A DNA stretch of 46,891 bases from JBEKHI01 sp050012355 (GCA_050012355.1 JBEKHI010000010.1:1-46891); one strand, 5' to 3'. Shown: positions 15,551 through 24,185, counted from the first letter of the stretch. The notes: a model not told the origin generated them from the letters alone. Numbers and translations are program-made.

Positions 15551-18034
15551 CTAGAGCTGGCCCGCGTCGGTGACGCGGATGACCGCTTCGCCGGCTTCGT
15601 CGCTGGCCGCTAGGTCGATCGTGGCGCTAATGCCCCAGTCGTGGTCGCCCGCTGGGTCGTCGAAGATCTGCCGCACGGTCCATGCCTCGCGGCCCTCGTC
15701 GATGATCAGCATGGCCGGACCGCGCGCGTCGCCGCCGGTACCGATCTCGTCGTGGATCGCGTAGTAGTCCGTGAGCATTTCCTGCCACTCGTCGGCGTCC
15801 CAGCCCTCGTTCCCGTCGAGCTCGCCAAGCTCGTCGTAGCGGCGCCGCGCCGCCAGCTGCACCCTCCGGAACATCGCGTTCCTGACCAGCACGCGGAACG
15901 CCCGCGGGTTGGCGGTGACACCGCGCGCGGTCGGCGGCGCGATCTGGCGGCCGGATTCGTCCGCCGGGTTAGTCAAGTTTTCCCACTCGTCAAGCAGGCT
16001 GGAGTCGACCTGGCGGATCAGCTCGCCGAGCCACTCGATCAGGTCGGACAGTTCCTCGTCCTTGGCGTCATCGGGAACCGTCTGCTTCAGCGCCTTGTAG
16101 GCATCGGCGAGATACCGGAGTACGACACCCTCCGAGCGGGACAGCCCGTAGAACCCGATGTACTCGGTGAACGTGAGAGCTCGCTCGTACATGTCGCGGA
16201 CGACCGACTTGGGTGACAGCTCATAGTCGCCGACCCACGGGTGACCGGCCCGGTAGATCTCGTAAGCCGCGTCGAGCATCTCCTCGAGCGGCTTGGGATG
16301 CGTGACCTCTTCCAGCAGTTCCATCCGGGCGTCGTAGTCGAGGCCCTCGGCCTTCATCGCGGCCACCGCCTCACCGCGTTCCCGGTGCTGCTGCGCGTAC
16401 AGCACCTGCCGCGGATCGTCGAGCGTCGACTCCACCACCGACACCACGTCGAGCGCGTAGGACGGCGACTCGCGGTCGAGCAGCTCGATCGCCGCCAGCG
16501 CGAACGGCGACAGCGGCTGGTTGAGCGCGAAGTCGAACTGCAGGTCAACGGTGAGCCGGACACCTTTCCCGGTCTGCTCGATCACGCCGCCAGCCAGCAG
16601 CGCCCGATAAATCTGGATGGCGCGGTGCACGTGGCGACGCTGCGCGGCCCGGTCCTCGTCGTTGTCGCGGAGCAGGTGTTTCATCGCGGCGAACTGGTCG
16701 CCACCGCGCGCGATGATGTTCAGCACCATCGCGTGCGTCACCGTGAAACTGGAGGTCAGCGGCTCGGGCTCGGCGTTCACCAGCCGCTCGTAGGTAGGCT
16801 TGCCGTAGGTAACGAAGCCGGCCGGCGGCTTCTTCTTGACGATCCGCTTCAGCTTCTTCGGGTCGTCGCCCGCCTTGGCGATCATTTTCTCGTTCTCGAT
16901 CGCGTGCTCCGGCGCCTGCACAACGACTCGTCCGACCGTGTCATAACCGGCGCGGCCGGCCCGCCCGGCGATCTGGTGGAACTCGCGGGCCTGGAGCAGT
17001 CGTGTTCGACGGCCGTCGTACTTGGACAGCGCGGTGAAGACGACCGTCCGGATCGGCACGTTGATCCCGACGCCGAGGGTGTCCGTGCCGCAGATGACCT
17101 TGAGCAGCCCCTGCTGGGCGAGCGTCTCAACCAGCCTTCTGTAGCGGGGTAGCATCCCCGCGTGGTGCACCCCGACCCCGTGCCTGACCAGCCGGGACAG
17201 CGTCTTCCCGAAGCCCGCGGAGAACCGGAAGTCGCCGAGGAACTCCGCGATGGCGTCCTTTTCTTCTCTAGTGCAGACGTTGATGGACATCAGCGCCTGC
17301 GCTTGCTCGAGCGCGGCCGCCTGGGTGAAGTGCACGACGTAGATGGGCGCCTCGCGGGTGCCGAGCAGTTCGTCCAGCGTTTCGTGCAGCGGGGTGAGCA
17401 CGTACCGGTAGTCGAGCGGGACCGGGCGCTCCGCCGACGCGACGACGCTCGTCTGCCTTTTGGTGCGCCTCGTCAGGTCTTCCTGGAACCTGCTGACGTC
17501 GCCGAGCGTCGCTGACATCAGTACGAACTGCGCCTGCGGCAACTCGATAAGCGGCACCTGCCAGGCCCAGCCGCGATCAGGGTCGGAGTAGTAGTGGAAC
17601 TCGTCCATGATGACCAGGCCGACGTCTGCCTCGGCCCCTTCTCGCAGGGCGATGCTCGCCAGTACCTCAGCGGTGCAGCAGACAATGGGCGCATCGGCGT
17701 TGACCGCGGCGTCCCCGGTCATCATGCCAATATTGTCGGCGCCGAAGATGTCGCACAACGCGAAGAACTTCTCCGACACCAGCGCCTTGATCGGGGCGGT
17801 GTAGAAGCTCACCCGGTCGGCCGCGAGCGCGGCGAAGTGCGCGCCGGTCGCGATCAGGGACTTGCCAGAACCGGTAGGCGTGGAGACAATGACGTTCGAT
17901 CCGGAGACCACCTCGATGAGGGCGTCCTCCTGATGCGGGTACAGCTGCAGATCCCGTTTGGCGGCCCAGTTCGAGAATGCCTCGAATACATTATCGGGAT
18001 CGGGGGTTTCAGGCAGCAGATCAGTGAGCGTCAT
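15551..18034 (-). CDS. Ski2-like DEAD/DEAH-box helicase with DUF3516 C-terminus
   Basis: 827-aa superfamily 2 helicase. Motif I is STPTGSGKS (about residue 54), Ia APIKALVSEK, II DEFH, III SATLGD, and motifs V/VI are GTDTLGVGINVPI and HQIAGRAGRAGYD. A winged-helix/helical-bundle C-terminal half is typical of the actinobacterial DUF3516 group, related to Ski2/HelY enzymes. It probably unwinds structured RNA; the precise substrate is unknown. An inverted repeat (18037-18053) lies at the start of the gene, with the ATG at 18034. The downstream gene is the convergently placed sedolisin promoter region on the same strand. Confidence 0.88.
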   Translation of the reverse strand: MTLTDLLPETPDPDNVFEAFSNWAAKRDLQLYPHQEDALIEVVSGSNVIVSTPTGSGKSLIATGAHFAALAADRVSFYTAPIKALVSEKFFALCDIFGADNIGMMTGDAAVNADAPIVCCTAEVLASIALREGAEADVGLVIMDEFHYYSDPDRGWAWQVPLIELPQAQFVLMSATLGDVSRFQEDLTRRTKRQTSVVASAERPVPLDYRYVLTPLHETLDELLGTREAPIYVVHFTQAAALEQAQALMSINVCTREEKDAIAEFLGDFRFSAGFGKTLSRLVRHGVGVHHAGMLPRYRRLVETLAQQGLLKVICGTDTLGVGINVPIRTVVFTALSKYDGRRTRLLQAREFHQIAGRAGRAGYDTVGRVVVQAPEHAIENEKMIAKAGDDPKKLKRIVKKKPPAGFVTYGKPTYERLVNAEPEPLTSSFTVTHAMVLNIIARGGDQFAAMKHLLRDNDEDRAAQRRHVHRAIQIYRALLAGGVIEQTGKGVRLTVDLQFDFALNQPLSPFALAAIELLDRESPSYALDVVSVVESTLDDPRQVLYAQQHRERGEAVAAMKAEGLDYDARMELLEEVTHPKPLEEMLDAAYEIYRAGHPWVGDYELSPKSVVRDMYERALTFTEYIGFYGLSRSEGVVLRYLADAYKALKQTVPDDAKDEELSDLIEWLGELIRQVDSSLLDEWENLTNPADESGRQIAPPTARGVTANPRAFRVLVRNAMFRRVQLAARRRYDELGELDGNEGWDADEWQEMLTDYYAIHDEIGTGGDARGPAMLIIDEGREAWTVRQIFDDPAGDHDWGISATIDLAASDEAGEAVIRVTDAGQL

Positions 18035-18036
18035 GT

Positions 18037-18053
18037 CCGTACCTATGGTACGG
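18037..18053. promoter_or_regulatory. Inverted repeat at the helicase start, possible operator
   Basis: CCGTACC-TAT-GGTACGG, seven-bp perfect arms with a three-bp spacer, ends two bases before the helicase ATG and overlaps its -10-like box (ATAGGT on the minus strand). The position fits autoregulation or repression, or a 5' hairpin if transcription starts further upstream. The binding factor is unknown. Confidence 0.45.
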
Positions 18054-18067
18054 GCCTGTTCGCGGTG

Positions 18068-18577
18068 CTACAGCGGCCGGTACTGGTAACCCACCCGGTA
18101 CTCGGTCACCAGGCACCGGCCGTAGACCGAACCGAGCTTTTGCCGCAGCCGGCTCACGTGGACGTCGACCGTGCGGCTAGTGGCCTCGAGGTCCCGCTGC
18201 CAGACCGCCGCAAGCAGCTCGGCCCGGCTGAAGACCCGCGCCGGGCGCGTGACCAGGAAAGCCAGCAGTTCGAACTCCTGGAAGGTGAGCGTGACCTCGC
18301 TCCCGGATACCCAGACCCGCCGCTGCTCGTGGTTGAGGTACAGCCCGTCGTTCGGGGCATCGTCCTGGCGGTGCCTGGCCGGCGGCGCACCCTCGGTGGG
18401 CACGGCGTAGCCGACGATGGCGAGCGACGTACCGCTGCCGGGCAACGGCACCACCGCGAGCAGGGTGCCTTCCTCCCTCGGTATCGCCACGGGCGTTGCC
18501 TCGCCAAACTGCCATGGGATGCCTGGTGTGTCACCATCGGCCACCACCTGCGTCCCGATCGCGATGAGTTCCGTCAT
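18068..18577 (-). CDS. OmpR/PhoB-type winged-helix regulator without receiver domain
   Basis: 169 aa. The C-terminal half is a Trans_reg_C domain (LTFQEFELLAFLVTRPARVF, then TVDVHVSRLRQKLG, ending EYRVGYQYRPL). The N-terminal 75 residues are not a phospho-receiver domain: the conserved Asp/Lys pattern is absent, and residues 25-55 look like a small beta-rich region. It is thus a one-component or orphan DNA-binding protein. The start at 18577 has AAGGAGAGGGAG upstream; the longer frame upstream covers its own promoter. The -35/-10 at 18702-18729 implies an untranslated leader of about 120 nt, longer than most genes here. Confidence 0.8.
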   Translation of the reverse strand: MTELIAIGTQVVADGDTPGIPWQFGEATPVAIPREEGTLLAVVPLPGSGTSLAIVGYAVPTEGAPPARHRQDDAPNDGLYLNHEQRRVWVSGSEVTLTFQEFELLAFLVTRPARVFSRAELLAAVWQRDLEATSRTVDVHVSRLRQKLGSVYGRCLVTEYRVGYQYRPL

Positions 18578-18701
18578 CTCCCTCTCCTTGGTTGTGTCAC
18601 CTGACTCCGGACGAGCGGGACGAGACAGAGCGCGCTGCCAACCCGGCGCAGATCGACATATGATCGCCGGGTCAGTAGCAGAGTAGGGAACACGTTTCGA
18701 T

Positions 18702-18729
18702 AGTCTAGTAAATAGGTCGTTTTTGTCAA
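18702..18729 (-). promoter_or_regulatory. Sigma-70-type promoter of the winged-helix regulator
   Basis: TTGACA (18724-18729 on the minus strand) and TAGACT (18702-18707) are spaced by 16 bp in an AT-rich stretch. They sit about 120 nt upstream of the regulator start, leaving a leader with room for control by RNA structure. Confidence 0.6.
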
Positions 18730-18890
18730 GATCAGATCTCAGATGGATTGCTGACCTGCGTCTCAAGTTCGCGGCCCCGGCGGCCCGCGTGTGGGCCGCA
18801 CCCGCCGTCATGCACCCATAGAGCAATAGCACACATATGGGGCATGTTGCCGGGCGCCGGGCCTTTTACGGGCCTGTGCGGGCCTGAGCG

Positions 18891-18945
18891 GGCCCATCGA
18901 TGGCCCATCGCTGGCGCTCTCGGCCCAGTAATGGCCCATCGACAG
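18891..18945. repeat. Dispersed palindromic repeat, family 2, copy 1 (in the 487-bp gap 18578-19064)
   Basis: The arms GATGGCCCATCGCTGG and its imperfect complement enclose the core GGCGCTCTCGGCCC. It aligns with the repeats at 39176-39229 and 42447-42498, whose core is GGCGCTATAGGCC. The rest of the gap 18578-19064 contains the winged-helix promoter and leader plus GC-rich DNA with no supported gene. Confidence 0.55.
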
Positions 18946-19064
18946 CCACGTAGAAGGTCCTACCGGGTCACACTAGCCACTTAGAACCCACAGCTAACAC
19001 CAGACTTTTGCCATAACGGCGCGCTCCAGTCCCGACGCCGCCCGGAGTCCCCCGGCGGCGGGCG

Positions 19065-20003
19065 TTAGCGGAAGGGGACGGTGCCGGACGGGAGTTCGGG
19101 TCCGTACCAGGACTCGATGATCCGGCGGGCGATCGAGGACTGGGGAGGCAGCGACAGTTCGCCGGTCTTGATCTCGGCGAGCAGTTCCTGACGGGTGAAC
19201 CAGCGCGCTTCGGCGATTTCATCGGTCTGCATGACGATCCGCTGGTCGGCGGCGGCGGCCGCCCGGTAGCCCAGCATCAGGCTCCGCGGCATCGGCCATG
19301 GCTGGCTGCCGAGGTAGTGCACGTCAGCGACCTTGATGCCGGTTTCCTCTTCGACCTCACGGATCACGGCCATCTCGGCCGACTCCCCCGGCTCGATGAA
19401 ACCGGCCAGGATCGACATCCGCCGCTCGCCCCAGGCCACGTTGCGGGCGAGCAGGCAGCGATCCAAGGGATCGGTGACAAGCATGATGACGGCGGGATCG
19501 GTGCGCGGAAAGTGCTGTGTGCCGTCCACCGGGCACTTGGCCAGCTGACCGCCGGGCGCGGGAATGGTCGCCGCGCCGCACTGCGGGCAGTGCGTGTGGC
19601 TATCGTGCCAGTTCGCGATGGCGACCGCGTGCGTGAGCAGCCCAGCGTCGCGGTCGGACAGCAGAGCACCCGACTGGCGCAGCGTGACGTGCTCGGTCCC
19701 GGGAATATCCGGCAGCGGGCCGCTTATCCCGAAATATGCGATCTGTGCGAGCGGTGGGTGGGCCGGGTCCCCGGGAGCGAGCGGGGTTTCCACGCCCAGG
19801 AAGAAACGGGCACCCGCGGGAGCCTGATCCGTCGTTATGAAATAAAGTGCGCCATCCGGGCCGAGCAACGCGTGACCGTCGGAAACCACGAGTACCCGGG
19901 TCGAGGGTGTCTCCCACGCCGACTCAATCCAGGAGGCGTCCTCGCGAAGAATGGTGGCCCGGTCGATCGTCCCGCGGGCCAGAGCCAGTCCGTGCAGGGT
20001 CAT
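19065..20003 (-). CDS. nudC: NudC, NAD(H) pyrophosphatase (Nudix)
   Basis: Cleaves NADH to NMNH and AMP and can remove NAD caps from RNA. An N-terminal domain is followed by a zinc ribbon starting CPQCG with a later CPVDG, then the Nudix box at about residues 210-235 (GFIEPGESAEMAVIREVEEE). The NADH-specificity motif SQPWPMPRS follows. Length 312 aa fits. It overlaps the M20 peptidase gene by 4 bp (ATGA), so it is the last gene of a purM-M20-nudC operon. In mycobacteria nudC also neighbours the adnAB genes. Confidence 0.93.
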   Translation of the reverse strand: MTLHGLALARGTIDRATILREDASWIESAWETPSTRVLVVSDGHALLGPDGALYFITTDQAPAGARFFLGVETPLAPGDPAHPPLAQIAYFGISGPLPDIPGTEHVTLRQSGALLSDRDAGLLTHAVAIANWHDSHTHCPQCGAATIPAPGGQLAKCPVDGTQHFPRTDPAVIMLVTDPLDRCLLARNVAWGERRMSILAGFIEPGESAEMAVIREVEEETGIKVADVHYLGSQPWPMPRSLMLGYRAAAAADQRIVMQTDEIAEARWFTRQELLAEIKTGELSLPPQSSIARRIIESWYGPELPSGTVPFR

Positions 20004-21382
20004 GTCAGATCCGCCGAGGCGAGTTCCTCCCAGAGGTACGCGGCCGACTCGGCGCCGCGCAGCAGCAGGGGCATGCTGACCCGCTCGTTGGGCGCGTGGA
20101 TCCGGTCCGCGTCGAGCCCGACGGCCAGGAAGACCAGCGGCGCCTGCAAAATGTCCGCCAGATCGGCCTCGGGGCCGCTGCCGCCCTCCTTAGTGAACAG
20201 CACTTCCTTGCCGAACGCGCGCTCCATCGCCCGCCGCGCGGCGACGACCGCGGGCGATCCGATGTCCGACCGGCAGGGCCGGACACCCGGCCCCACGTGT
20301 ACCTGCGCCTCGATCCCCTCGGGGGTGTGCTCGGCCACGTAGCTGCGCAGCGCCTCGCCAACCGACGACGGCTCCTGGTCGGCGACCAGCCGGAACGAGA
20401 CCTTCGCGTGCGCCTCGGCCGGGATGATCGTCTTCCCGCCCGGGCCGGTGTGGCCGCCCCACATTCCGTTGACCTCGGCGGTTGGCCGCGCCCAGATGCG
20501 CTCAAGGGTGCTGAAACCGGCCTCGCCGTAGGTGGCGCGGCTGTCGCCCGCGTCCTCCAGCCACAACTTCTCGTCGAAGGGGAGCTTCGCGATCAGCGCG
20601 CGCTCGGTGTCCGACAGCGGGAGCACGTCGTCGTAAAAGCCCGGGAGCGTCACCCGGCCATCGGAATCGTGCAGGCCGGCGAGGAGCGACGACAGCGCAT
20701 GCAGCGGGTTCGGCACCCCGCCGCCGAACGACCCGGAGTGCAGGTCACGGGACGGACCGGTCAGCGTGATCTCGGCATCGAGCAGGCCGCGCATGCCGGT
20801 GCACATGGATGGCACGTCGGCCGCCCACATCGTGGTGTCGCTGACCAGGATCACGTCGCAGTCGAGGTGGGCGCGATGCGCACGCAGCAGTTCGGCGAAG
20901 TGCGGGGAGCCGGACTCTTCCTCGCCCTCGATGAGCATGGTGATGGACACGGGAGGGGTGGTCGCACCAGAGACCGCGAGCAGGGCGCGCAAGCCGAGCG
21001 CGTGGAAGAGCACCTGGCCCTTGTCGTCGGACGCACCGCGGGCAAGGAGGAAGCCGCCGTGTTCGGCGGGCTCGAAGGGCGGGTTCTCCCACTCGCTCAC
21101 CGGGTCGACGGGTTGCACGTCGTGGTGCCCGTAGATCAGGACGGTGGGGGCCGCCGGGTCCTCGGCGGGCCAGTGCGCGTAGACAGACGGGAGCCCATCG
21201 GTCCCCCAGAGTTCCGCGACCGGGAATCCGGTGACCCGCAGGTAATCAGTCAGCCACTCCGCCGAGGCATACACGTCGGAACGACGCTCCGGGTCGGCGG
21301 AGACCGACGGTATCGCCAGCCACTCTTTTAGCGCGGCGAAAAACTCGGCTTGGTGAGTCTCGATGTACTCCCGGACTTCCAT
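20000..21382 (-). CDS. M20 family zinc dipeptidase/peptidase
   Basis: 460-aa cytoplasmic M20 metallopeptidase (dipeptidase/CNDP-like). The metal-binding His is in LIYGHHDVQPVD, the bridging Asp in GASDDKGQ, the catalytic Glu pair in IEGEEESGSPHF, and a later Asp in LVSDTTMW. The dimerisation lid lies in the middle (SGSFGGGVPNPLHAL). It hydrolyses dipeptides or related amides; the substrate is not predicted. It is 5 bp downstream of purM and overlaps nudC, so the three genes form one transcription unit. Confidence 0.88.
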   Translation of the reverse strand: MEVREYIETHQAEFFAALKEWLAIPSVSADPERRSDVYASAEWLTDYLRVTGFPVAELWGTDGLPSVYAHWPAEDPAAPTVLIYGHHDVQPVDPVSEWENPPFEPAEHGGFLLARGASDDKGQVLFHALGLRALLAVSGATTPPVSITMLIEGEEESGSPHFAELLRAHRAHLDCDVILVSDTTMWAADVPSMCTGMRGLLDAEITLTGPSRDLHSGSFGGGVPNPLHALSSLLAGLHDSDGRVTLPGFYDDVLPLSDTERALIAKLPFDEKLWLEDAGDSRATYGEAGFSTLERIWARPTAEVNGMWGGHTGPGGKTIIPAEAHAKVSFRLVADQEPSSVGEALRSYVAEHTPEGIEAQVHVGPGVRPCRSDIGSPAVVAARRAMERAFGKEVLFTKEGGSGPEADLADILQAPLVFLAVGLDADRIHAPNERVSMPLLLRGAESAAYLWEELASADLT

Positions 21383-21387
21383 GGAAC

Positions 21388-22512
21388 CTAACGTACCGGC
21401 TGGAACGCGTCCCCCTGGCCGACTAGCTTCGGGCCGGGGATAGCGACAAAACGCCCGTTGCGCGCCGTGACCCAGCCAATACGGACCGGCTCCTCGCCCG
21501 CGTCCTTGAGCGCGCTCATCACGACCTGCTGGTCGGACTTGGCGACCACCACGCAGAAGCCGATACCCATGTTGAACGTCGCGTACATCGTCGCGGCGTC
21601 GATCTGGCCCTTCTCCGCGATGAGCTTGAAGAGCGCGGGCGGCTCGGGCAGCGCGTCGAGCTCGTAGGAGACGTCGGCGCCCAGCCGGGCCAGGTTGAGC
21701 AGCCCGCCGCCGGAGATGTGCACCAGCCCGCGCGGCGTGACGCCCGCCTGCCAGATGGCCTCGGCCGCCTTCACGTAGACCCGGGTGGGCTGGAGCAACG
21801 CGCCGTCCAGCCGCCGGCCGTTGCCTGGCACCTGGTCGGTCAGCGTCAGACCGCCCTTGGTGAACAGCGCGTGCCTGGCCAGCGAGTACCCGTTGCTGTG
21901 GAGGCCCGAACTCGGCAGCCCGATCACCACGTCGCCCGGCCGGACGTTGGAGCCGTCGATGGGATCACGCCAGCCGGTTCCGCGCGGCGGCATCGCCCCG
22001 AACGCGGTTCCGACCAGGTCGAGCATCGGACCCTTGCCGTCGGCGCTGCTAGCGAGCATCGCGCCGATCTGGGCGATCTCGCCGCCCGGGATGGCGATGC
22101 CGGCGAGCTCGGCACCGAGGAAGAGTCCGCGGGCGATCTCCTCGAGCACGCCCTCATCGATCCGGTCGGTCGCCATGTAGTCGAGCAGCGCGAGCGGGAC
22201 GGCACCGGTGCAGACGATGTCGTTGACGTTGTTGGCCACGCAGTCGACACCCACCGGCTCCCACCGGTTGGCGTCCCGGGCCACCAGGATCTTGGTGCCG
22301 ACGCCGTCGGTGGTCATCGCGATCGGCGGGCCCGGCGGGATGTGCACCATCGAGGCGAAGTAGCCGCTGGCCAGCCCGGTAATCGAGGTCACCATCGGAG
22401 ACCGTACGCTGGTCCGCGCCAGCCACGGGCGCATCGCGCGGCTGAACGCGCTCTGCTCACGCTCCTCGTCGACTCCCGCTTCGGCGTACGGTGAGGGTGC
22501 GTTGTCCGGCAT
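21388..22512 (-). CDS. purM: PurM, phosphoribosylaminoimidazole synthetase (AIR synthase)
   Basis: Converts FGAM to AIR with ATP in purine synthesis. Conserved segments are the Asp/Gly-rich DGVGTKILVA, GVDCVANNVNDIVCTGA, GGEIAQI, GLPSSGLHSNGYSLAR and HISGGGLLNLAR, with NMGIGFCVVV near the end. Length 374 aa fits. An AGGGGA lies just before the ATG at 22512. It leads the operon with the M20 peptidase and nudC. Confidence 0.93.
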   Translation of the reverse strand: MPDNAPSPYAEAGVDEEREQSAFSRAMRPWLARTSVRSPMVTSITGLASGYFASMVHIPPGPPIAMTTDGVGTKILVARDANRWEPVGVDCVANNVNDIVCTGAVPLALLDYMATDRIDEGVLEEIARGLFLGAELAGIAIPGGEIAQIGAMLASSADGKGPMLDLVGTAFGAMPPRGTGWRDPIDGSNVRPGDVVIGLPSSGLHSNGYSLARHALFTKGGLTLTDQVPGNGRRLDGALLQPTRVYVKAAEAIWQAGVTPRGLVHISGGGLLNLARLGADVSYELDALPEPPALFKLIAEKGQIDAATMYATFNMGIGFCVVVAKSDQQVVMSALKDAGEEPVRIGWVTARNGRFVAIPGPKLVGQGDAFQPVR

Positions 22513-22598
22513 CGTCCCCTGTGCTTCTCTCGTCGGCTTGGTCAGCTACAGGGTAGTCCATCGCGGCAGGCCAGCCCATGTGCCGCAATAGCGGCGCG

Positions 22599-23027
22599 TC
22601 ACGCCGGGGTGGTGACGGGCAGCCCAGCCTCCTGCGCCGCTGCGGCGAGCCGCTTGTCGTAGGTGACGAACGCGGTCATCCCTATCGCGAGCCGGGTGGC
22701 AGCGGTGAGATGGATCGCGTCGAGCGACTTCAGGAACGGACCGTCGGCCGAAGCAGCATCGGCGAGCACGGCCCTGGTTGCTTCTACTATCCGGAGAGTG
22801 GACAGCAGTTCCCTGGTCAACTCCATCTCCGCTGCCATAGCCGCGCGATCAAGCACCTGCCCAGCCGAGTCGTGATTGGCCCGGCGGACGGCGCGGGGAA
22901 GCTCCGTGAAGGTGACTGCCGACGTGAACTTCGGTGCCTGCCTCCTGCCAGCGAGATAGCTTCGCAGCGCACCGGACTCCGCCTCCGGATGGACGAGCTT
23001 CACCAGCGCGCTGGTGTCCAGATACAT
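22599..23027 (-). CDS. vapC: PIN-domain toxin, VapC-like RNase
   Basis: 142-aa PIN-domain endoribonuclease of a type II toxin-antitoxin pair. The acidic active-site residues are in YLDTSALVKL, FTELPRA, KSLDAIHLTAA and VTYDKRL. The ATG at 23027 overlaps the antitoxin TGA (TGATG), so translation is coupled. Expected targets are RNAs (tRNA or rRNA in studied homologues); the target here is unknown. Confidence 0.88.
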   Translation of the reverse strand: MYLDTSALVKLVHPEAESGALRSYLAGRRQAPKFTSAVTFTELPRAVRRANHDSAGQVLDRAAMAAEMELTRELLSTLRIVEATRAVLADAASADGPFLKSLDAIHLTAATRLAIGMTAFVTYDKRLAAAAQEAGLPVTTPA

Positions 23028-23347
23028 CACCAAGGCTCCTCCTCCCGCATCTGCATCAGGACCTCGGACAGCGAGATCCCGTCCGTACGGGGCGGGAGGG
23101 GTTCGATGTCGCTGATGTCCCGGTCACTTTCAGCCGACGTGATCTCGCCACGGGCGATCATCGCCGCGAAGGCTCTCTCGGCTGGCGACACCGGAATCAG
23201 CCGGGCGACCACCTCACCGCGGCTAGTGATCTCCGCCATCTCCTCGGCCTCGGCGAGTTCTCTGATGACGCGTGCGGCATGCTGCTGCAACTCCCGGATC
23301 GGCACTCGCCGGACGGGCACGGAAGGCTCTTCGAGGATTGCCGTCAT
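23027..23347 (-). CDS. vapB: Phd/VapB-type antitoxin of the PIN toxin
   Basis: 106 aa. The N-terminal half (VPIRELQQHAARVIRELAEA, then ITSRGEVVARLIP) is a Phd/YefM-type DNA-binding fold. The C-terminal half (AFAAMIARGEITSAESD, ending LMQMREEEPW) is the toxin-wrapping tail. The ATG at 23347 is chosen because the earlier Met lies inside the -10 (TAGAAT 23355-23360), and transcription would begin at 23347, giving a leaderless mRNA. It probably autoregulates through the AGTGA-GCG-TCACT palindrome in the promoter spacer. Confidence 0.86.
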   Translation of the reverse strand: MTAILEEPSVPVRRVPIRELQQHAARVIRELAEAEEMAEITSRGEVVARLIPVSPAERAFAAMIARGEITSAESDRDISDIEPLPPRTDGISLSEVLMQMREEEPW

Positions 23348-23354
23348 GTGCGTC

Positions 23355-23382
23355 ATTCTAACACAGTGAGCGTCACTCTCAA
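23355..23382 (-). promoter_or_regulatory. Promoter and operator of the toxin-antitoxin pair
   Basis: TTGAGA (23377-23382) and TAGAAT (23355-23360) with a 16-bp spacer. The spacer contains AGTGA-GCG-TCACT (23365-23377), an inverted repeat with five-bp arms where an antitoxin or toxin-antitoxin complex would be expected to bind. Confidence 0.6.
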
Positions 23383-23397
23383 TTTATGTACGTTGTA

Positions 23398-23564
23398 TCA
23401 ACGATCTTCTTCCTCGCGCATGGCGAGACATACCTCGGTCAAGCTAGGGCCATCCCTGGCCGGAAGCGGCTTCAAGCCGACGAGGCCGCTTGGGTCCTTG
23501 GCAGGAATGAACTCACCTCGGCGGATCATCTCGTCGATGGCGGCGGCATCCTCGGAATTCGTCA
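23398..23564 (-). CDS. Orphan antitoxin fragment (toxin-binding tail only)
   Basis: A 54-aa peptide starting MTNSEDAAAIDEMIRRGEF and ending LAMREEEDR. It resembles the C-terminal half of the neighbouring antitoxin (IARGE, then LPPRTDGISLSEVLMQMREEE) but lacks the DNA-binding half. No toxin gene follows it; the next gene is the complete antitoxin. It may be a decayed duplicate or a functional mini-antitoxin able to bind a PIN toxin. The longer in-frame extension upstream is Gly/Arg-rich and less likely to be translated. Confidence 0.55.
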
Positions 23565-23737
23565 TGCCGCACATGCTATCAAGCTGAGCGTCGATCGATC
23601 CGATTGTGCGTCGCTGCTGCGGGGTGGTGGCGGGCCCGGATCCGCTGCCGCGCCCGCGGCCCACGGCGTGCACTGCTGATGGTCGTGGGGCTAATGGTTG
23701 AGGTGTTGCTTGCGTGATCTCCTGACTCGTGCCCCGT

Positions 23738-23796
23738 TGCTGGTGGGTGCTGCACTACCCAGGCTCTTTTCTTGGTAGGGCCGCACCCACCAGGAA
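23738..23796 (-). repeat. Dispersed hairpin repeat, family 1, copy 3
   Basis: The arms CTGGTGGGTGCTGC and its complement around 23780-23794 pair with one mismatch, and the central AAAAGAG (minus strand) matches the AAAGAG of copies at 6478 and 35732. It lies in the 324-bp gap 23565-23888, in a divergent gene-start region and not at a gene end. The remainder of the gap holds a second hairpin and a promoter. Confidence 0.55.
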
Positions 23797-23831
23797 CGCT
23801 CCGCTGCCGCGCACCGGCTGGGGGAGGGACT

Positions 23832-23860
23832 TTCCTGGTCGGTGCCGCACCGACCAGGAA
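23832..23860. repeat. Perfect 13-bp stem hairpin upstream of the thiamine-binding-like gene
   Basis: TTCCTGGTCGGTG, loop CCG, CACCGACCAGGAA: a fully complementary stem. Its arms echo the outer arms of repeat family 1 (CTGGTGGGTGC), so it may be a shortened derivative. It ends 15 bases before the TACAGT -10 of the next gene. Confidence 0.55.
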
Positions 23861-23888
23861 CGGACCCGCCGCGCGTACAGTGGGGCGC

Positions 23889-24185
23889 ATGCTGGTTGCG
23901 TTCTCGATCACTCCGCTGGGGACCGGCGACAGCGTCGGCGAACTGGTCGCCGATGCCGTGCGCGTCGTGCGTGACTCCGGGCTGCCGAACCGGACGGACT
24001 CCATGTTCACCACCCTCGAGGGCGAATGGGACGAGGTGATGGACGTCGTCAAGCGCGCCACCGATGCCGTCGCGGCCAAGTCGCCGCGGGTGAGCCTGGT
24101 GATCAAGGCCGACATCCGCCCCGGGGTAACCGACGGGCTGACCGCCAAGGTGGAGACCTTGGAGCGCTACCTCGGCGAGTCCTGA
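23889..24185 (+). CDS. MTH1187/YkoF-type thiamine-binding protein
   Basis: 98 aa with the MTH1187-family N-terminus LVAFSITPLGTGDSVGELVAD and later MFTTLEGEWDEVMDVVKRA, ending with a helix that packs the ferredoxin-like dimer. Family members bind thiamine-like ligands; the exact role in the cell is not settled. The TACAGT box (23876-23881) is seven bases before the ATG, indicating leaderless expression. Its 3' end overlaps the convergent adnB gene by 19 bp. Confidence 0.8.
   Translation: MLVAFSITPLGTGDSVGELVADAVRVVRDSGLPNRTDSMFTTLEGEWDEVMDVVKRATDAVAAKSPRVSLVIKADIRPGVTDGLTAKVETLERYLGES

Noticed and set aside
18578..18832. N-terminal extension of the winged-helix regulator
   Set aside because: The region contains the -35/-10 at 18702-18729 and a good ribosome site at the internal ATG 18577.
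20000..21382. Missing mftE (mycofactocin peptidase) represented by this M20 peptidase
   Set aside because: MftE belongs to the creatininase family; this protein has clear M20 metal motifs and sits in a purM-nudC operon.
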